Program-made: the position numbers and the translations under genes
Shown here: positions 1 through 12,140 of the stretch, piece by piece
Layout of the letters: each line of letters starts with the position of its first letter
Numbering within the stretch: position 1 is the stretch's first letter
Source of the DNA: Rhodamnia argentea
Taxonomy: Eukaryota; Streptophyta; Magnoliopsida; Myrtales; Myrtaceae
NCBI RefSeq assembly: GCF_020921035.1
Contig: NC_063158.1
Span: forward strand, 3,454,001 to 3,518,000
Direction: 5' to 3'
Length of the DNA stretch: 64,000 nt
Notes under the pieces: generated by a model
What the model saw: only the letters and a program-made list of their open reading frames with translations
The model's database searches: none
What the model was told of the DNA's origin: nothing

Positions 1-44
1 TCTTAACATTTGGACCCAAAAAAAAAAAAAAATCATCTTAACAT
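1..44 (+). repeat. Ultrashort poly(A) insertion with target duplication (copy 1)
   Basis: TCTTAACAT at 1-9 recurs at 36-44. Between the copies is TTGGACCC followed by an A-run and a few bases. The left repeat may extend beyond the window edge. Same design as the other poly(A) microinsertions in this window. Confidence 0.5.
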
Positions 45-46
45 GT

Positions 47-395
47 TTGTTTTTTGGAATAATAGTCCAAAAAAGTCCTAACAACGGCTAATTCAGTCAT
101 AAACTTTTTAATTGTGTCAATGTAGCCCTAACACTTTTGATGATTTGCCAATTTAATCCTAAACCTTTGGATAATTTGTCAATGTAATCATTTCATTTAA
201 TCAAAATTTTTAAAAGTTTAGAACTAATTTAGAAAAATTTTAAAAGGTTTAGGATTGAATTGACAAAAATGAAATGTTTATAATCAATTTGACAAATGTC
301 AAAAGGTTTAGGACTATAATGGCACAATTAAAAGGTTTAGAGTTAAATTAGCTACCGTGCAATAAGTTAACTTTCTAGACAATTTTCTCTATTCT
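47..395. mobile_element. MITE of the 'gtcctaaacc' arm family
   Basis: The left arm starts near a GTCCAAAAAAGTCC motif, and the right arm carries its inverted counterpart ending in GACAATTTTCTC. Inside are alternating sub-repeats of the type 'rest of tcctaaacctttt / caatttgacaaa'. The same arms occur at about 19.9, 24.2, 26.9, 37.9, 49.7 and 55.3-56.5 kb. Exact borders and target duplication are not resolved here. Confidence 0.6.
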
Positions 396-1075
396 TTTCC
401 GTAGAAATATGTGCACTTGTCAATTTCCACATTCGATCATCGTTTGCATTTCCTTTTTCTAACACCCTCGTGTGGAAAGCTTCCTCCAAAGTACCAAAAA
501 AACATTGGAAGACTCCCCCCCTGAGGGCTCCTCAGTTGTGTTCTAACTGCAATCAAGAATGTCTCAACTTGATGAAGATGATGTTTTGTGTTAGTTGATA
601 CGCAGAACATCTGTCGATTGTCTCGTCTCACTTTGGACCTTGAAGAGGTTTAAAACTAAGGTCAAACTGATCGCGGAGGACAAGAGCGTAAGCTCGAAGC
701 GCCACAAAATATCCCGACGACTTGATCCCCGCCTCTCTCTCGATCTCGCTGCGCAACAGGGGAGCGGCACATCCGATGTTTCACCAGTACGAAGAAGAGA
801 ACAAAAGCTTGGACAGCCCGCAAGACCCAATTTTTCTCTTTTTTGATTTTGTCTCTTCGGGAACAGAGCCACCGTATATGAATTCGGGGCGAAAGGAAAA
901 TGAGAAAACATTAACCTCGAAAAACAGGGGGTCGTCACTCTCTCTCTCGCACGCCCCAAGCCAACCCCATTTTCCCTCCTTGTTCTCTCCGACTGCCGCT
1001 CCCCCACAACCCAATTCGCGAACCACCCCCATCCCTCCTTTTCAATTTCAATTTCAATTTCGTCTCGACCCAACC
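396..1075. promoter_or_regulatory. Upstream region and probable 5' leader of the ACS10-like gene
   Basis: There is no gene-like ORF on the plus strand apart from an open frame from 722 that runs into the short uORF at the start codon. A pyrimidine-rich tract with CT repeats (about 936-952) and AATTTC repeats (about 1042-1062) precede the start and look like plant 5' leader sequence. No TATA box was assigned. Confidence 0.4.
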
Positions 1076-1093
1076 ATGAACCTTCCAAAATGA
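1076..1093 (+). promoter_or_regulatory. uORF whose stop overlaps the ACS10-like start codon
   Basis: ATG AAC CTT CCA AAA TGA encodes five residues. Its TGA (1091-1093) overlaps the main ATG (1090-1092) in the arrangement ATGA. If translated, this could allow termination-reinitiation or dampen main-ORF translation. The same frame is open back to 722, so the upstream ORF could be longer if transcription starts farther upstream. Confidence 0.55.
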
Positions 1094-3738
1094 CCCGCAC
1101 CCGCCACTCCCGGAGCCGGAGCCCGGATCCAGAAGAAGACTCCAAGCCCACAACCTCCTCCTCCTCCTCGTCCGGCGGGGGAACCGCCATGAGGGTCATC
1201 GTCCCTCTGCAAGGGGTCGTCCAAGGCAGAGGAGGCCTCGTGCTCGGCTCCGTCATACCCTGCGCCCTCTTCTACTTCCTTCAGCTCTACCTCAAGAGGA
1301 ACAGGTCGCGGAAGCCTCCGCCGCCGTCTCCTTCGTCCTCGGCGGAGCACCTGCCCGAGGTACCCGGGCTGCAGAGGACCCTTTCCCGGGCCCACCTCTC
1401 ACCCCGGGGTCCGGGCGGGCCAGCTCACGTGTCGGGCCGGGTGAATGCGATTCTGAGGAGTGGGGATTCGCCGGATAGTGTTGGGGAGAAAAAGTATTTG
1501 GAGGATACTTATGATGAGAGGAGTAATCCAGATGGGGTTATTCAGCTTGGTTTGGCTGAGAACAAGGTGGGATTTCCACCCCCCCTTTTTTTTTTTGTGT
1601 TGGATGATTTTTTCTTGTTGTTTTGATTTTGGTTGGTTTGATTTGGTTGAGTTAATCTTATGACTTCTTGTTTGTGGGATTTTGATGGGTGCAGGTGGGT
1701 TTGGATTTGGTTCGGAATTGGATGGTGGAGAATGGGAGGGGGGTAATGCTTGGGGATGAGTTGAGCATCAGTGGAATTACAAATTACCAGCCTTTTGATG
1801 GATTGATGGAGTTGAAAGTTGTAAGATGCTTCGAGTTCGTGTTCGCTAAGTACTGTCTATGCCTGTTGTATTCGTATTGCGAATTTTGACGACGTGTCAT
1901 GTTACTATGTGCATTCACGTGAAGTGAAGTTGATGAAGCTGTTATAGATGTTCATTGATTGTGGACATTTTTCTTTGTCTTGGTTCTTGTGATTGACAAT
2001 TGGAGATGCACCCTATCATCCTGAATACCTGGTTGAGGGCAAGAAGTTAGGTGGCCCCGGCAACATCCAAATGTATAGATACCCCACTTTTCAAATCCCA
2101 CCCTTTATCATGTTTTTGTCCCGTCATTACTGTGTTTTGAGACCAAGTTTTACAGCACTTCCATAAGGCAGGCAATATATGTTGTATATATGTGTGCGGT
2201 GCATGCTGACATCCATGAGCGTGCATGTATAGTGCATATCTGAGCTAAGAAGATGATTACGAGCCAATCTCCTTGGTAGGCGAATCTGGGACTTATCTGT
2301 GATGTTTGAGTTAATCTCTAGTTATTCATGCTATACTCAAGCTTGAATAATCTGTTAACTCCTCCTTTACATACGAGATTCATTAATTATTTATACAACA
2401 GTACAAAGGTAAATATCGATTACATATATTGCATCGGGCATTCGTAGTCCTTCCCTATTTTGATGGATCCTTCATCTTTTTCCCTGTGAATTGTATCTGG
2501 ATTAATTACTCAAGGAGAATTATTTGAAGTAGATATCCACTCTTGTAGTTCGTATCATTTTATTCTTGTCTGCATTTTGTGAGCTCTGTCCTTTGGTTGA
2601 ATTCTTCCATTTTATGAACATCATCTTGCTGATCATGCAGGCTGTGGCAAAATTCATGTCCCAAGCTGTTGAAGGAGCAGTGTCCTTTAACCCGTCACAG
2701 ATTGTGCTGACAACAGGTGCAAGCGCTGCTATTGAGATGCTTAGCTTCTGCATAGCCGATGCTGGAAATGCATTCCTAGTCCCAACTCCATATAATCCCA
2801 GGTAGGTACATATATTCTATTTACACATTCACAGGGGGGGAGGGGGGGTTGTGTGTGAGAAGCTAAATTTGAAATACATATGCAGCTTTGACTGTGATTT
2901 GAAATGGCGAAGTGGAGTGGAGATAATACCAGCCCCTTGTCGTAGTGCTGATGGCTTCAGTTTAAGCGTTACTGCTCTTGATCGTGCCTTCAGCCAGGCA
3001 AAGAAGCGCGGGGTAAAGGTTCGTGGGATTGTAATCTCAAATCCATCAGATCCTGTTGGGAGTCTGCCAAATCGTGAGGCTCTTTATAGCCTTCTGGATT
3101 TTGCCACTGAAAAGAACATCCACATAATCTGTAACGAAGTGTTTGTTGGGTCCACTCATGGCGAGGGGTTTTTAAGTATGGCTGAAGTTGCTGAGTCAGA
3201 AGACTTTGATCGGAGCAGAGTTCATATCGTTTACAGTTTGTCGGAGGACCTGTCTCTTGTAGGGTTTAATGTGGGTGTCGTGTACTCCTTCAACCAAAAT
3301 GTTGTGGCTGCTGCTAAGAAATTGGTGAGGTTCTCATCAATCTCATCTCCGACCCAGCGCGTGCTTGTCTCTCTGCTTACTGACACTAGATTTACGCAGA
3401 ACTTCATCAGGATCAGCAGAGAGAGGCTTAGAAAAATGTGCATGGGGTTCATTGAGGGATTAAAGCAATTGGGAATTGAGTGCATGACAGGTAGTGGGGG
3501 TTCTTACTGCTGGGCTGATATGAGTGGGTTGATTCGATCATACAGCGAGAAAGGAGAGTTGGAGCTTTGGGATAAATTGTTGAATACAGCAAAGATCAAA
3601 GTCACTCCTGGATCTATTTGTCACTGTATTGAACCCGGATGGTTCCGGTTTTGTTTCACTGCATTGACCGACAAAGATGTTCCTCTAGTCATGGAACGGC
3701 TTCAGAAGGTTGCCGAAACTTGTAAATCCCGCAGTTGA
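1090..3738 (+). CDS. ACS10: ACS10-type aminotransferase-like protein, probable pseudoenzyme
   Basis: Exons are 1090-1566, 1695-1820, 2641-2801 and 2886-3738, all GT-AG, giving about 538 residues, near the length of Arabidopsis ACS10. The start matches the family N-terminus (MTRT...), followed by the conserved [16 protein letters not shown] stretch and a hydrophobic anchor at about 48-68. The rest is a fold-type I PLP aminotransferase of the ACC-synthase family ([21 protein letters not shown]). The ACS10/ACS12 clade is known to act as amino-acid aminotransferases rather than ACC synthases. Oddly, the PLP site is altered: the lysine of SLSKD is Glu375 (SLSED), the following GFRVG Arg is Asn383, the NPSNP Asn is Asp310, and the CDEIY Asp and Tyr are Asn338 and Phe341. 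The substrate-carboxylate Arg509 (GWFR) remains. The frame is intact throughout, so this is probably an expressed non-PLP protein, though a young pseudogene is possible. Confidence 0.92.
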
Positions 3739-4664
3739 AATTTGTTTATCAATTTCAATCTACAGAGTGGATCGCCTGTGGATAAATTGAAGGGGCAAAG
3801 TTAGCCTCCAGTTCAAGTGGTCATGGATGAAGAAGACTGGAATCCCCCTAAAATTTCAAGTCCAAGTATCAAGTAAGATATTATGTGGGGTAACTTATTC
3901 AGCTGTATTGGGCTACTCTCAGTCATATATATGCCTGTTGATCTCTACCATAGAGCAGCAGTTCTAGGCTTGGACCCGGAGGCGGCTCTGATAGAATTCA
4001 ATTTATTAGTCAATTTTGGTCTCTCAGTTATATTGTGTTTTTTTTTTTTTTTTTGGGGGGGGTGGGTGGGTTTGTGTGGTAGGTCTTTTGTAAGGGTCAT
4101 CGTGGATTTGAAGTGTCTAGTACAGTTCCCAAAAGTGAATGGATAATGCTGGTAAGTAGGAATTGTTCATTAGAATGTTGAAGCTTCCTTTTGATATTTT
4201 TGTTCTTATTGTTGTAAAGGCGTCCATCATTAGGTGCAAAAAGTGTTCATATAGATTGGAATGGGCATCCCCAGTGGAAGTTGGAGATGCAACTGCTTTA
4301 AGCATTTCTTTCAATGATGACAGTTGAAAAGGCAATGTCACTTTTCCATTTTCTGCATTTCAGATCATTGCTGTGCATTCCCTGATTTCCCTACTTGAAA
4401 CAATGAAATGGGAAAAGAAAGAATGATTTTATTTCCAGAAGATTACAACGGTCAATCAACATTTTCAGACTGATGATCTAGAAAGAATACAAAAGAATCT
4501 TCTTGTTCTGTTCCAGTTAATCCTCTGTAAACAATCCCCAACCCCATGTTTCCTCTGCACAAACAAAACAAAAAACCCTCTTGGCTAGGCTATGTCACTA
4601 CCATGTCTGTACTCGGAAAAGCCCCCAAATTGAATCCCCGCTATCAGGCCAAGTTGCATCACCA
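3739..4664. other. Convergent intergenic region (3' UTRs of ACS10-like and RLK genes)
   Basis: The region between two tail-to-tail genes holds no supported ORF. A T-run followed by a G-rich stretch lies at about 4037-4075. The two 3' UTRs and polyadenylation sites presumably lie here, but no clear pair of signals was assigned. Confidence 0.4.
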
Positions 4665-7418
4665 CTAGGAGTCAGGTCCAGACCTAATAGACTCAAGAAC
4701 CTGAACAACTTCGGCCATGCTTGGCCTTCGCATCGGAGTCTCGGATGTACAAATCAAACCCAACTTCATAACCTGAATCAGCTCGTTCTCCACAAGTCCT
4801 CTCAAGTTCCTGTCAAAGCAATCCGAGGCAGTTCCTCTGTCCAGTAGCCGTCTCACATATTCACAGAGAACGATCACCTCGTTTGCTACTGGTCTCTCCA
4901 CCGGTTTCCGCCCCGTCACCAGCTCCAAAAGAATCACTCCAAAGCTATAAACATCGCATTTCTCGCTCGCCCTCAAACTCTGAGCCAACTCAGGCGCCAC
5001 ATACCCGACTGCATTGTGGGATTTAGTTAGACCGTAATTATCCAAAATGGGAAGCAGTTTCCCCAACCCATAATCCGACAACTTGGCCTCATATCTATCA
5101 TCCAATAGTATGTTTCGTGATTTTATGTTGAGGTGAAGAATAGGTGGCCGGCAATCATGGTGGAGGTAAGCCAGAGCTCTCGCTGTACCAAGGGCAATTC
5201 GGAACCTTCTAGACCAATACAATTCGGGGTTACCACTGCCTGTGCTGGTTCCAGCATAAGAAAACTCGTGCAAATTGTCGTACAGATTCCCATTGACTAT
5301 AAACTCGGTCAAGATTAACTGCATCGTCGAGGACCAGTAGTATCCTTGCAAAGCAACCAAATTTGGGTGCCGCAGATTCCCCAGGCGTCCAATCTCTTGC
5401 TCAAATTCATCTTGATTCCTAATCCTCCCTAGCATCTCAAGCTTCTTGACCGCAATGGATACCCCGCCTTCAAAATTGCTCCTATAAACCGTACCAATCG
5501 ATCCGCCACCTATCAGACAGTCCTTGTCAAGCAAAGCCTTGGTCCCTGCCTCCCAGTCTTCATACTTCGACGGTAGACTTTTGCTAAACAAAACCAACTT
5601 TCCAATTATCACATTTGAATCGGTCGAACCTAATGGAGTGCTCTCAGAAATTTCTGCCTCACCATCAGTATTGCTTTGTCGAGCCCTGATGTTCATGATG
5701 GTAACCACACAAACACCAGTAAGGATCACGGCGGCTGCCACGATAGCCACAATCACCGAGACGCTTAGCACTTTCGTCTTCCCTGGAGCAGGGTTAACTG
5801 TGCCATTGCCGGTTGCCGAGCAAGACACTTCCAAAGGGGGCCCGCAGAGCCCTGGATTGTTGGAAAATGCAGATGGACCAAATGCCTGGAGGATCATACT
5901 CGGAGGTATGACACCTGAGAGGTTGTTGAAGGAGACATTGAAGTGTCTTAAATTTGAAAGATTCCCTAGGGAGGTGGGAATGGATCCGGAAAGCGAATTA
6001 TTTGACAGATCAAGAATCTGGAGTCTCGAGATGTTCCCCAGTGTTGGTGGAATGCTTCCATCTATTTGGTTTTGATGAAGATCAAGAACTTCCAGGTATG
6101 TCATGTTGTACAGCTTCTGAGGGATTTCACCATCCAAGGCATTGCCAGAAAGATCCCTGCAGTCACAACCCAGAAATTACTCCCCATAAATTTCAGAGTT
6201 AAAGGATTGTTCATATGTTATCAGAAGCAACTGAATTTTGGGGACTCACAGCTCACGAAGGAAGCGGCAATTGCTGATGCTTGTGGGGATTTGACCAACG
6301 AGGTTGAGATTCTGCAAATCCAGGATCTGTAGGGGCTCAATGCCTCCAATCTCCACAGGTATAGTTCCATCTAGCAAATTATCGCCCAATCTAATCACTA
6401 AAAGCTTCTTTAGACCGCCAAGTTCAGTTGGAACACCACCGCTCAACCTGTTGGACCCCAGGTCCAAAACTCTCAAGCTGCTGCATTTGGCAATGCTCAA
6501 AGATATCTCACCGTCCAAGTAGTTCCCTGAGGCATCCAAGAACTCTAGGTTTTCACCGCATGATATAATATTAGGAATCTCCCCTTCAAAAGCATTGTGA
6601 GATATGTTGAAGTGAGAAATGTTCTTCAACTCGAGAACCCCAAAAGGAGCCGACCCAGTAAAGCCGTTGCTACCAAGATCCAAATGATTCAAATTCTGGC
6701 ATTGTGATATCTGCTCTGGCACATTCCCAGTCAGATCATTGTTACCCACAGACATGAAATCTAAGCTCGGAACATTGCAAATTTGGGAAGGAATTCCTCC
6801 ACTAAGATTGTTGTGAGAAAAATCGAATCCTTCAAGGTTCAAGCAATTCGCAATTGACTCGGGTATTGAGCCAGAAAGAGTATTATGAGACAGAGAAACA
6901 AACCGGGTCTTGTAGCAATAAGTAAACAAAGCAACTGGAATCTCCCCATTGTATCCATTTTTGGACAAATCAAGAAACCTAATGTTTGGCAAGCTACCTA
7001 GAAACTCTGGTATTAAGCCGGACAACGCATTAGAGCTCAAATTGATCTTCCACAATGACTCAAGAAGCTCATACTCTTGTGGGATATTCCCAGAGAAGTG
7101 ATTCCCAAACAATGTCAAAATCCTCAATGACGTCAAACCAGACAAAGCAGGAGACAACACACCTGCGAGGCTTGTGTTCCACAAGACAATCCTCTCGACG
7201 TTCCCATCTGCATTGCAAGAAACGCCTCCAAAATCACAGGCATTGGCACTGGGGACCCAAGTGGCCAAGACGTTGTACGGGTCCTCCGTGACGTTGCCCT
7301 TAAATTGGAGCAAGATCTCCTTCTCAGTCACTGGCGAGACCTCGCAAATGATGCAGAGAAAGCAAGGGATCACGAGCACAAGAGCATGAGAGAGGAGGTG
7401 TCGACCGAGACTTCTCAT
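4665..7418 (-). CDS. LRR receptor-like kinase, At1g12460/At1g62950 type
   Basis: Exon 1 is 7418-6250 and exon 2 is 6156-4665, with a 93-nt intron (GTGAGT...CTGCAG) inside an LRR. The protein has 886 residues, close to the about 880 of its Arabidopsis relatives. Order: signal peptide (about 1-26), LRR N-cap with a CDFGGVSC motif, an extended LRR ectodomain, a Cys pair near 494-502, a transmembrane helix (about 519-546), and a kinase domain with glycine loop (GGGSIGTVY, 606-614) and VAIK-type Lys627. The catalytic loop reads HLNIKSRN (731-738) instead of HRDxKxxN, so the catalytic Asp is Asn733, while DFG is DYG (751-753). As I recall, HLN is shared with the Arabidopsis relatives, so it is probably a clade feature, pointing to a weak or scaffold kinase. 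It should act at the plasma membrane; ligand unknown. Confidence 0.93.
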
Positions 7419-10325
7419 GCTCGAAATCCAGATGCTGAATTCGCTGGATCTAACCGTTTGGCATGATGAGTGCCTGATTCAACTCAACAAAGATGAAGCG
7501 GAATAGAAAGATTGGGCAATCTCAGCAGCTCTCAACTCAGCAGAGTTGGAGACGCGAACTGTCAAGAATGAGAAATGCGACATCTTATCGATCGTTAAGC
7601 AAAGCAAGAGCACTCTCTCACGCTCTGATCTGATGAAGGAGGCTGTCATTGACTGAGCACATTTATGCAAAAGCAGCAATCAAATGGAAATCCCAGCGAA
7701 GCATCGATTTGGGTGATCCTCTCTGAGTCAAGCCCAAGAATGATGAAGGTACTTTGTCGTCTGGGGCTTCATAAAAAGCAGAAGTTCCCTAAATTTAACT
7801 CACACACACACACACAGAGGAGAGAGAGAGAGAGAGAGTCATGCAACGAAAGTGGTAGCTGCAGTAAGTGACATGGGCTTCGCTGGAAAGGAAGCGAGAG
7901 AAAGCAGGGGAGACTTGAAATTCTATTAATTGCACGGTTTTTTAGTTTAAGGAAGAGACATTTCTTACACATCTGATCTAACCTTATTCAATCTAATTGC
8001 TAAGAAAAATTATATTTTGAACATGACCCGCTTATTTAACTCTGTTTCAAAACTTTTTTAATGTCTACCAGTAATCAAATGTCTAAAATTGCAACCAACT
8101 GGGAAGGAAGCACGTTGACTGTGCATGTGCAGCTTCATCACAAACCAAAAAAGAAAAGATGGAACCTGCACTGAGAATTTAAAGAAAGGGCACAAACCCA
8201 TTTCGATTTTTTTGTCTCTGTCTCTCCTTCTCCCCGTATTGAATTGAATGAATCACCGAAGTAGCATCGAGGGGGACCTTATAATTTTGTTCTTTGGCGT
8301 GTGTGCGAGGGAGAGGGGGAGAGAGGGGGAGAGAGAGGGAGGGAGCATTTATTCTCTCCCACCAACCGCCCCTGCTCCACCATCATCACCACCACACCTA
8401 TAATCTCTCGAACCCACAGAAGCACCGGGGACGCAATTATTAGCAGAAATGGGAAAGCTTTTCCATTTGCTTGGCTTCTTGTTTCATGTGCGTAATAGTT
8501 GCAGTAAGAACAGAAACTCCAAAAGAAGAGAAAGATGAGAGAGAGAGAGAGAGAGAGAGGTGTGAGGAGGTGGTTCATTTTATTCTCTCTTTTACACCGT
8601 GAAATCGTGAATCAACAGTTCTTTTTCCTTCTCTCTCCCTGCCGTTTGGACAGAGACCTTGAGGGGACACTCAATTGTTTGTTTATAGTTTCCTGTGTTG
8701 TTTATCATCAATAAACAAAACAATTCAAGGGCGAGACCAATTCCTAGAACGGACAGATTATGCCCTCTAGTCTTTGCCTCGGGCGGATCTGCTCATATGC
8801 TAAGGGAGCCGCAGAACCGGGTGGCCGAGTTCCGTCGGTGGCACGTGGAAATTCGTTCCAGCAAATTTTGCAAGCATGATGCATCATGGTGTTATATTGT
8901 GATGATGATAATAATATATAAGGATGACTTTTACTCGGTCCACATTTCTTCTTCTCTTGGGCCTCTGTTAGTCTGCTAGAAGCCTTTCCCTTCAAGTGAA
9001 AGCTCCCCGGTTGCTCGTCGTGCACGTTCGGCTCTTCGTTCTTCTGGTTTGTCAGGTAGCATTTGACCAAGTAAAAGGGAACAGAAGATTCGAACGTCGG
9101 GGAAAATTACAATGGGAAAATGACCATGCGATCCCACCCCTGTCTTCCAGCTTCCCCCCACCTTCCTCGCTCCCACGACCACAAAATGAAAACTTTGAAA
9201 AAGTGCCCATGACATTCAAAGCATTCAAGAGGGATTTCGCTTTCAAGCTATTAAACGCTCTGCATATGCCTTTGCCTCAAATGGGTTCTTGGTCCGCGCC
9301 CCAGAAAATAAAGCGATAATCAAGCAGCTCCCTTTTTTGGGGGGATGCACCAACTTCACATAATTTCAGCAGTGAATGGTTAATTTATAGCTTGTCAAGA
9401 GTTGTCCATCCAATGTGGTCCTCGGACGCAATCACACATGCCGATCCGTCTTTAATGTGTTTCCACCGCCGTTGCCTCGCCCCAGTTTCCACGTCAAAGA
9501 CAGCAATTTGGGCATTCCCACACACACCGGAAAAACAGAAGGAAAACACATTAATGTGGGGGGGGAGGGAGAGGAAGCGGAGGAATTAAAGTCAGGCCCG
9601 CTTGCACGAGCCGGGCCGTTTATTGATGATCATAGCAGATTTCACGTCGGATGAATCGCTGTTCGGCGGTTGTTGTGATCGAAACAGTCCATAATGAGTC
9701 GAGTCCCACCCCCGACGGATCAAATAACGTGGCGAGAGCGCGCGATGTGGAATATAAAGAGGGCCAGCTCTTAGACAGTATTGAAATGGCAGCTGTGCAG
9801 GTAGACGTCCCCGTTTTACTTTGCCCACTCTCGTTTGTTATTATTGTCTGGAAAAGGGAATCTCCCTGTCTCTCTTTCAGACACGCACATGAGGCTCATT
9901 AATCAATCTTAGGAAAATAACTCAAACTAATAAGCTTAAGGCCACCTCAGTTGTTATCTTAGCAGAGCCATTTTGAACAAACAGGACCAACAGATGATCA
10001 AATCATCACTCATTAACTCTCCTTTGACTAATTAATTAAGTTTGTAATCTTACAAGTGCTTTGTCCCACATGAAATAAATGGGAGTGTGTGTGCCGATAT
10101 ATAACTATGAAAGTCTTCGATTCTTACATGTAAGGTAATGGGCTAAGAGCGCCGAACCCTGATACGAATTGAAATTTGCACAAATCAATAATTCTTTTCC
10201 TATTAACATTTGAATTTATAATTATAAGATAATTCGAGTGTCCATTGAAACATTGCGTTCACAAAGGAGTTAGGGTTATTATTTTTTTAATTTTTTAATT
10301 GTGAATTTTTTTTTCCAATTATTTT
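7419..10325. other. RLK upstream region, microsatellite-rich, no supported gene
   Basis: This contains the RLK promoter and leader (minus strand). Purine/pyrimidine microsatellites include (CA)n-(GA)n at about 7801-7838, GA-rich DNA at 8305-8345 and (GA)n at 8535-8560. Several ORFs of 60-108 codons cross here but overlap each other and show no domain or family similarity I recognise. The stretch at 8700-9900 has higher GC but no recognised gene. Confidence 0.4.
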
Positions 10326-11310
10326 CCTTGGGAAAAGGACACTTTTATACGGAGATTGGTGTCAAAAGTTTCAATCGGATCATTGAAATGCTAAGTCCGA
10401 GATAAAAATATTACTTTGGTGCCTCCAGCGAAAAATTTCGGCCATTCTTGATATGTGGCATTTTAATTTTTGAATTTTAAATGGCATTTTTTTTTTTAAG
10501 AAAAATGAAGTCCACATGGGCTTCTATGTGGACTTCAAAATTTAGAAAAATAAAATAAAAAATAATATTATATTTAAAAATTAAAATTAAAATTAACATA
10601 AATTTTACTTTAAATAGATTGAAATAAGCTAAAAAAATTTGCAAAAAAAGCTAAAAAAATTATGCAAACCAGGTGTCAAGGGTTTATTGTGACCTCGCCA
10701 CTTCTGCCCCACAATTGCCAACAATGGCCGACGAGGGTGGGGCATGGCTAGTAGAGGTCACCGAGCTCGAGCCAAGGGCTGGCGACCCCCTTCGACCCGT
10801 AGGTAGGAGCGGTGACCAACAGGAGTCGGTCGCTAATGGCAGCCTATGCAAGGGAGCTTGCGGCCGGCGGGGATTGCCGAGCCTCGACCAAGGGCTGGCG
10901 ACCCTTGTCGGCCATGCTCTACCCTCGCCGGCCATTGCCGACGATGGTAGGGCTTTAATAACGAGGGTTACAGCAAACTCTCATTGCCTAATCTACAATC
11001 CTTTTTTTTAAAAAAAAATTAGCTTTTTTTTTAATTTTCAACTTATTTTTCAAATTATTTTAAATAAAAAATTTAAATTTAGAAAAAAGCCACGATGGAC
11101 CTCTGGCAAGCCACATCGCCTTCATATATTAAAAAAAAAAAAAGTGCCATGTCTGATTTCCGGTGAAGCAAATCGAAATTGGCACTTAATTGATCCTTTT
11201 TCAAAATTTGGCGCTAAAGCGATCCGATTGAAACTTTTGGAATCAAAGTGATCTTCATACACAACTTTTAACATTAAAAGTGTCATTTGCCCGTTTTCCT
11301 TTGAAAGTTT
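10325..11310. mobile_element. TIR element, 'gtgtcaaaag' arm family, with GC-rich core
   Basis: The left arm (10329-10500) and right arm (11130-11306) are imperfect inverted repeats. Both carry GTCAAAAGTTTCAATCGGAT or its complement, and both end in GGAAAA-type termini next to a CACTTTTA motif. Between them lie AT-rich flanks and a GC-rich core (about 10690-10960). There is no transposase. No target duplication was found with confidence. Confidence 0.6.
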
Positions 11311-12140
11311 CTAGAGAAATGTTAAAATTGCAATATGGCATTCTCGTTTGAGACGTTATTGTACCTTGGAGGACTTTAGCTTGTAACCATTAACCATATT
11401 ATGAGACAACTTATTTCATTAAAGAGAGTGTATTCACGCCTCAAAATATGATTCCATTTTCCCAATTCATTGTTTCCTAACAAATACTATATCTGGAGCA
11501 ACGACACTTCTCAATTCAGCAAGTGACAACATAAGTGGCATTTTCCATACCAAGCTTCAGAATAATAATGTTGAGCACGTCACGACGGATGGAACGGTAT
11601 CTATCGATATGAGAAATTAAACCTACTTGAATGAATAGGAAAAATCACGTCGTAATTTACTCCAAAGGGGAAGCACAGCGACGACGATCACAGGTTGAAG
11701 GAAGTGGTTAGTCGGATGCTCCAGTCGAGGTTTTCAAACATGACAAGATGGATCCTTCCTTGGTCGTGGTCTCTCTTGGCAGACATCTACATTCCCACCA
11801 GATGCGCTCGAGTCAAGAACACCACTATATTGATATGGCTCGGGCATATCATGGACACCCGACCCGACCCGACCCGGACGATTGACACCCCTGCTCTTGA
11901 CATTGACTGCTCCGATGATCCTTTCACAAGTTATATACTCTCTCCCTGGCACCTCCATGACTGACCACTTCACATTTTCACACGGTCCAACCCCAGTAGA
12001 ATCAGAGTTGCTTGCCCTGATTTTCCTGTTGCCTCTAAACCCGGCCCTTCGTGGACTGGACTCATCGTATCCCGATCCTCGCTGGAAACGGGACGTTATT
12101 GCGAAAATCCATCCGGTTGTGAAAGTTTTAATAAGAGGTT
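11311..12140. other. Intergenic DNA with a hAT-type terminus
   Basis: No supported gene. GATTGACACCCCTG at 11880-11893 is the complement of the CAGGGGTGTCAATC end typical of hAT elements, preceded by GACCCGACCCG repeats at about 11860. The opposite end of such an element was not found. Confidence 0.3.

Noticed and set aside
591..1256. 221-codon minus-strand ORF opposite the first ACS10-like exon
   Set aside because: It is antisense to the pyrimidine-rich leader and GC-rich first exon; its composition is explained by that strand, and it has no domain.
10684..11011. Paired ORFs with protein-like GC-rich sequence
   Set aside because: They are translations of the GC-rich core of a TIR element.
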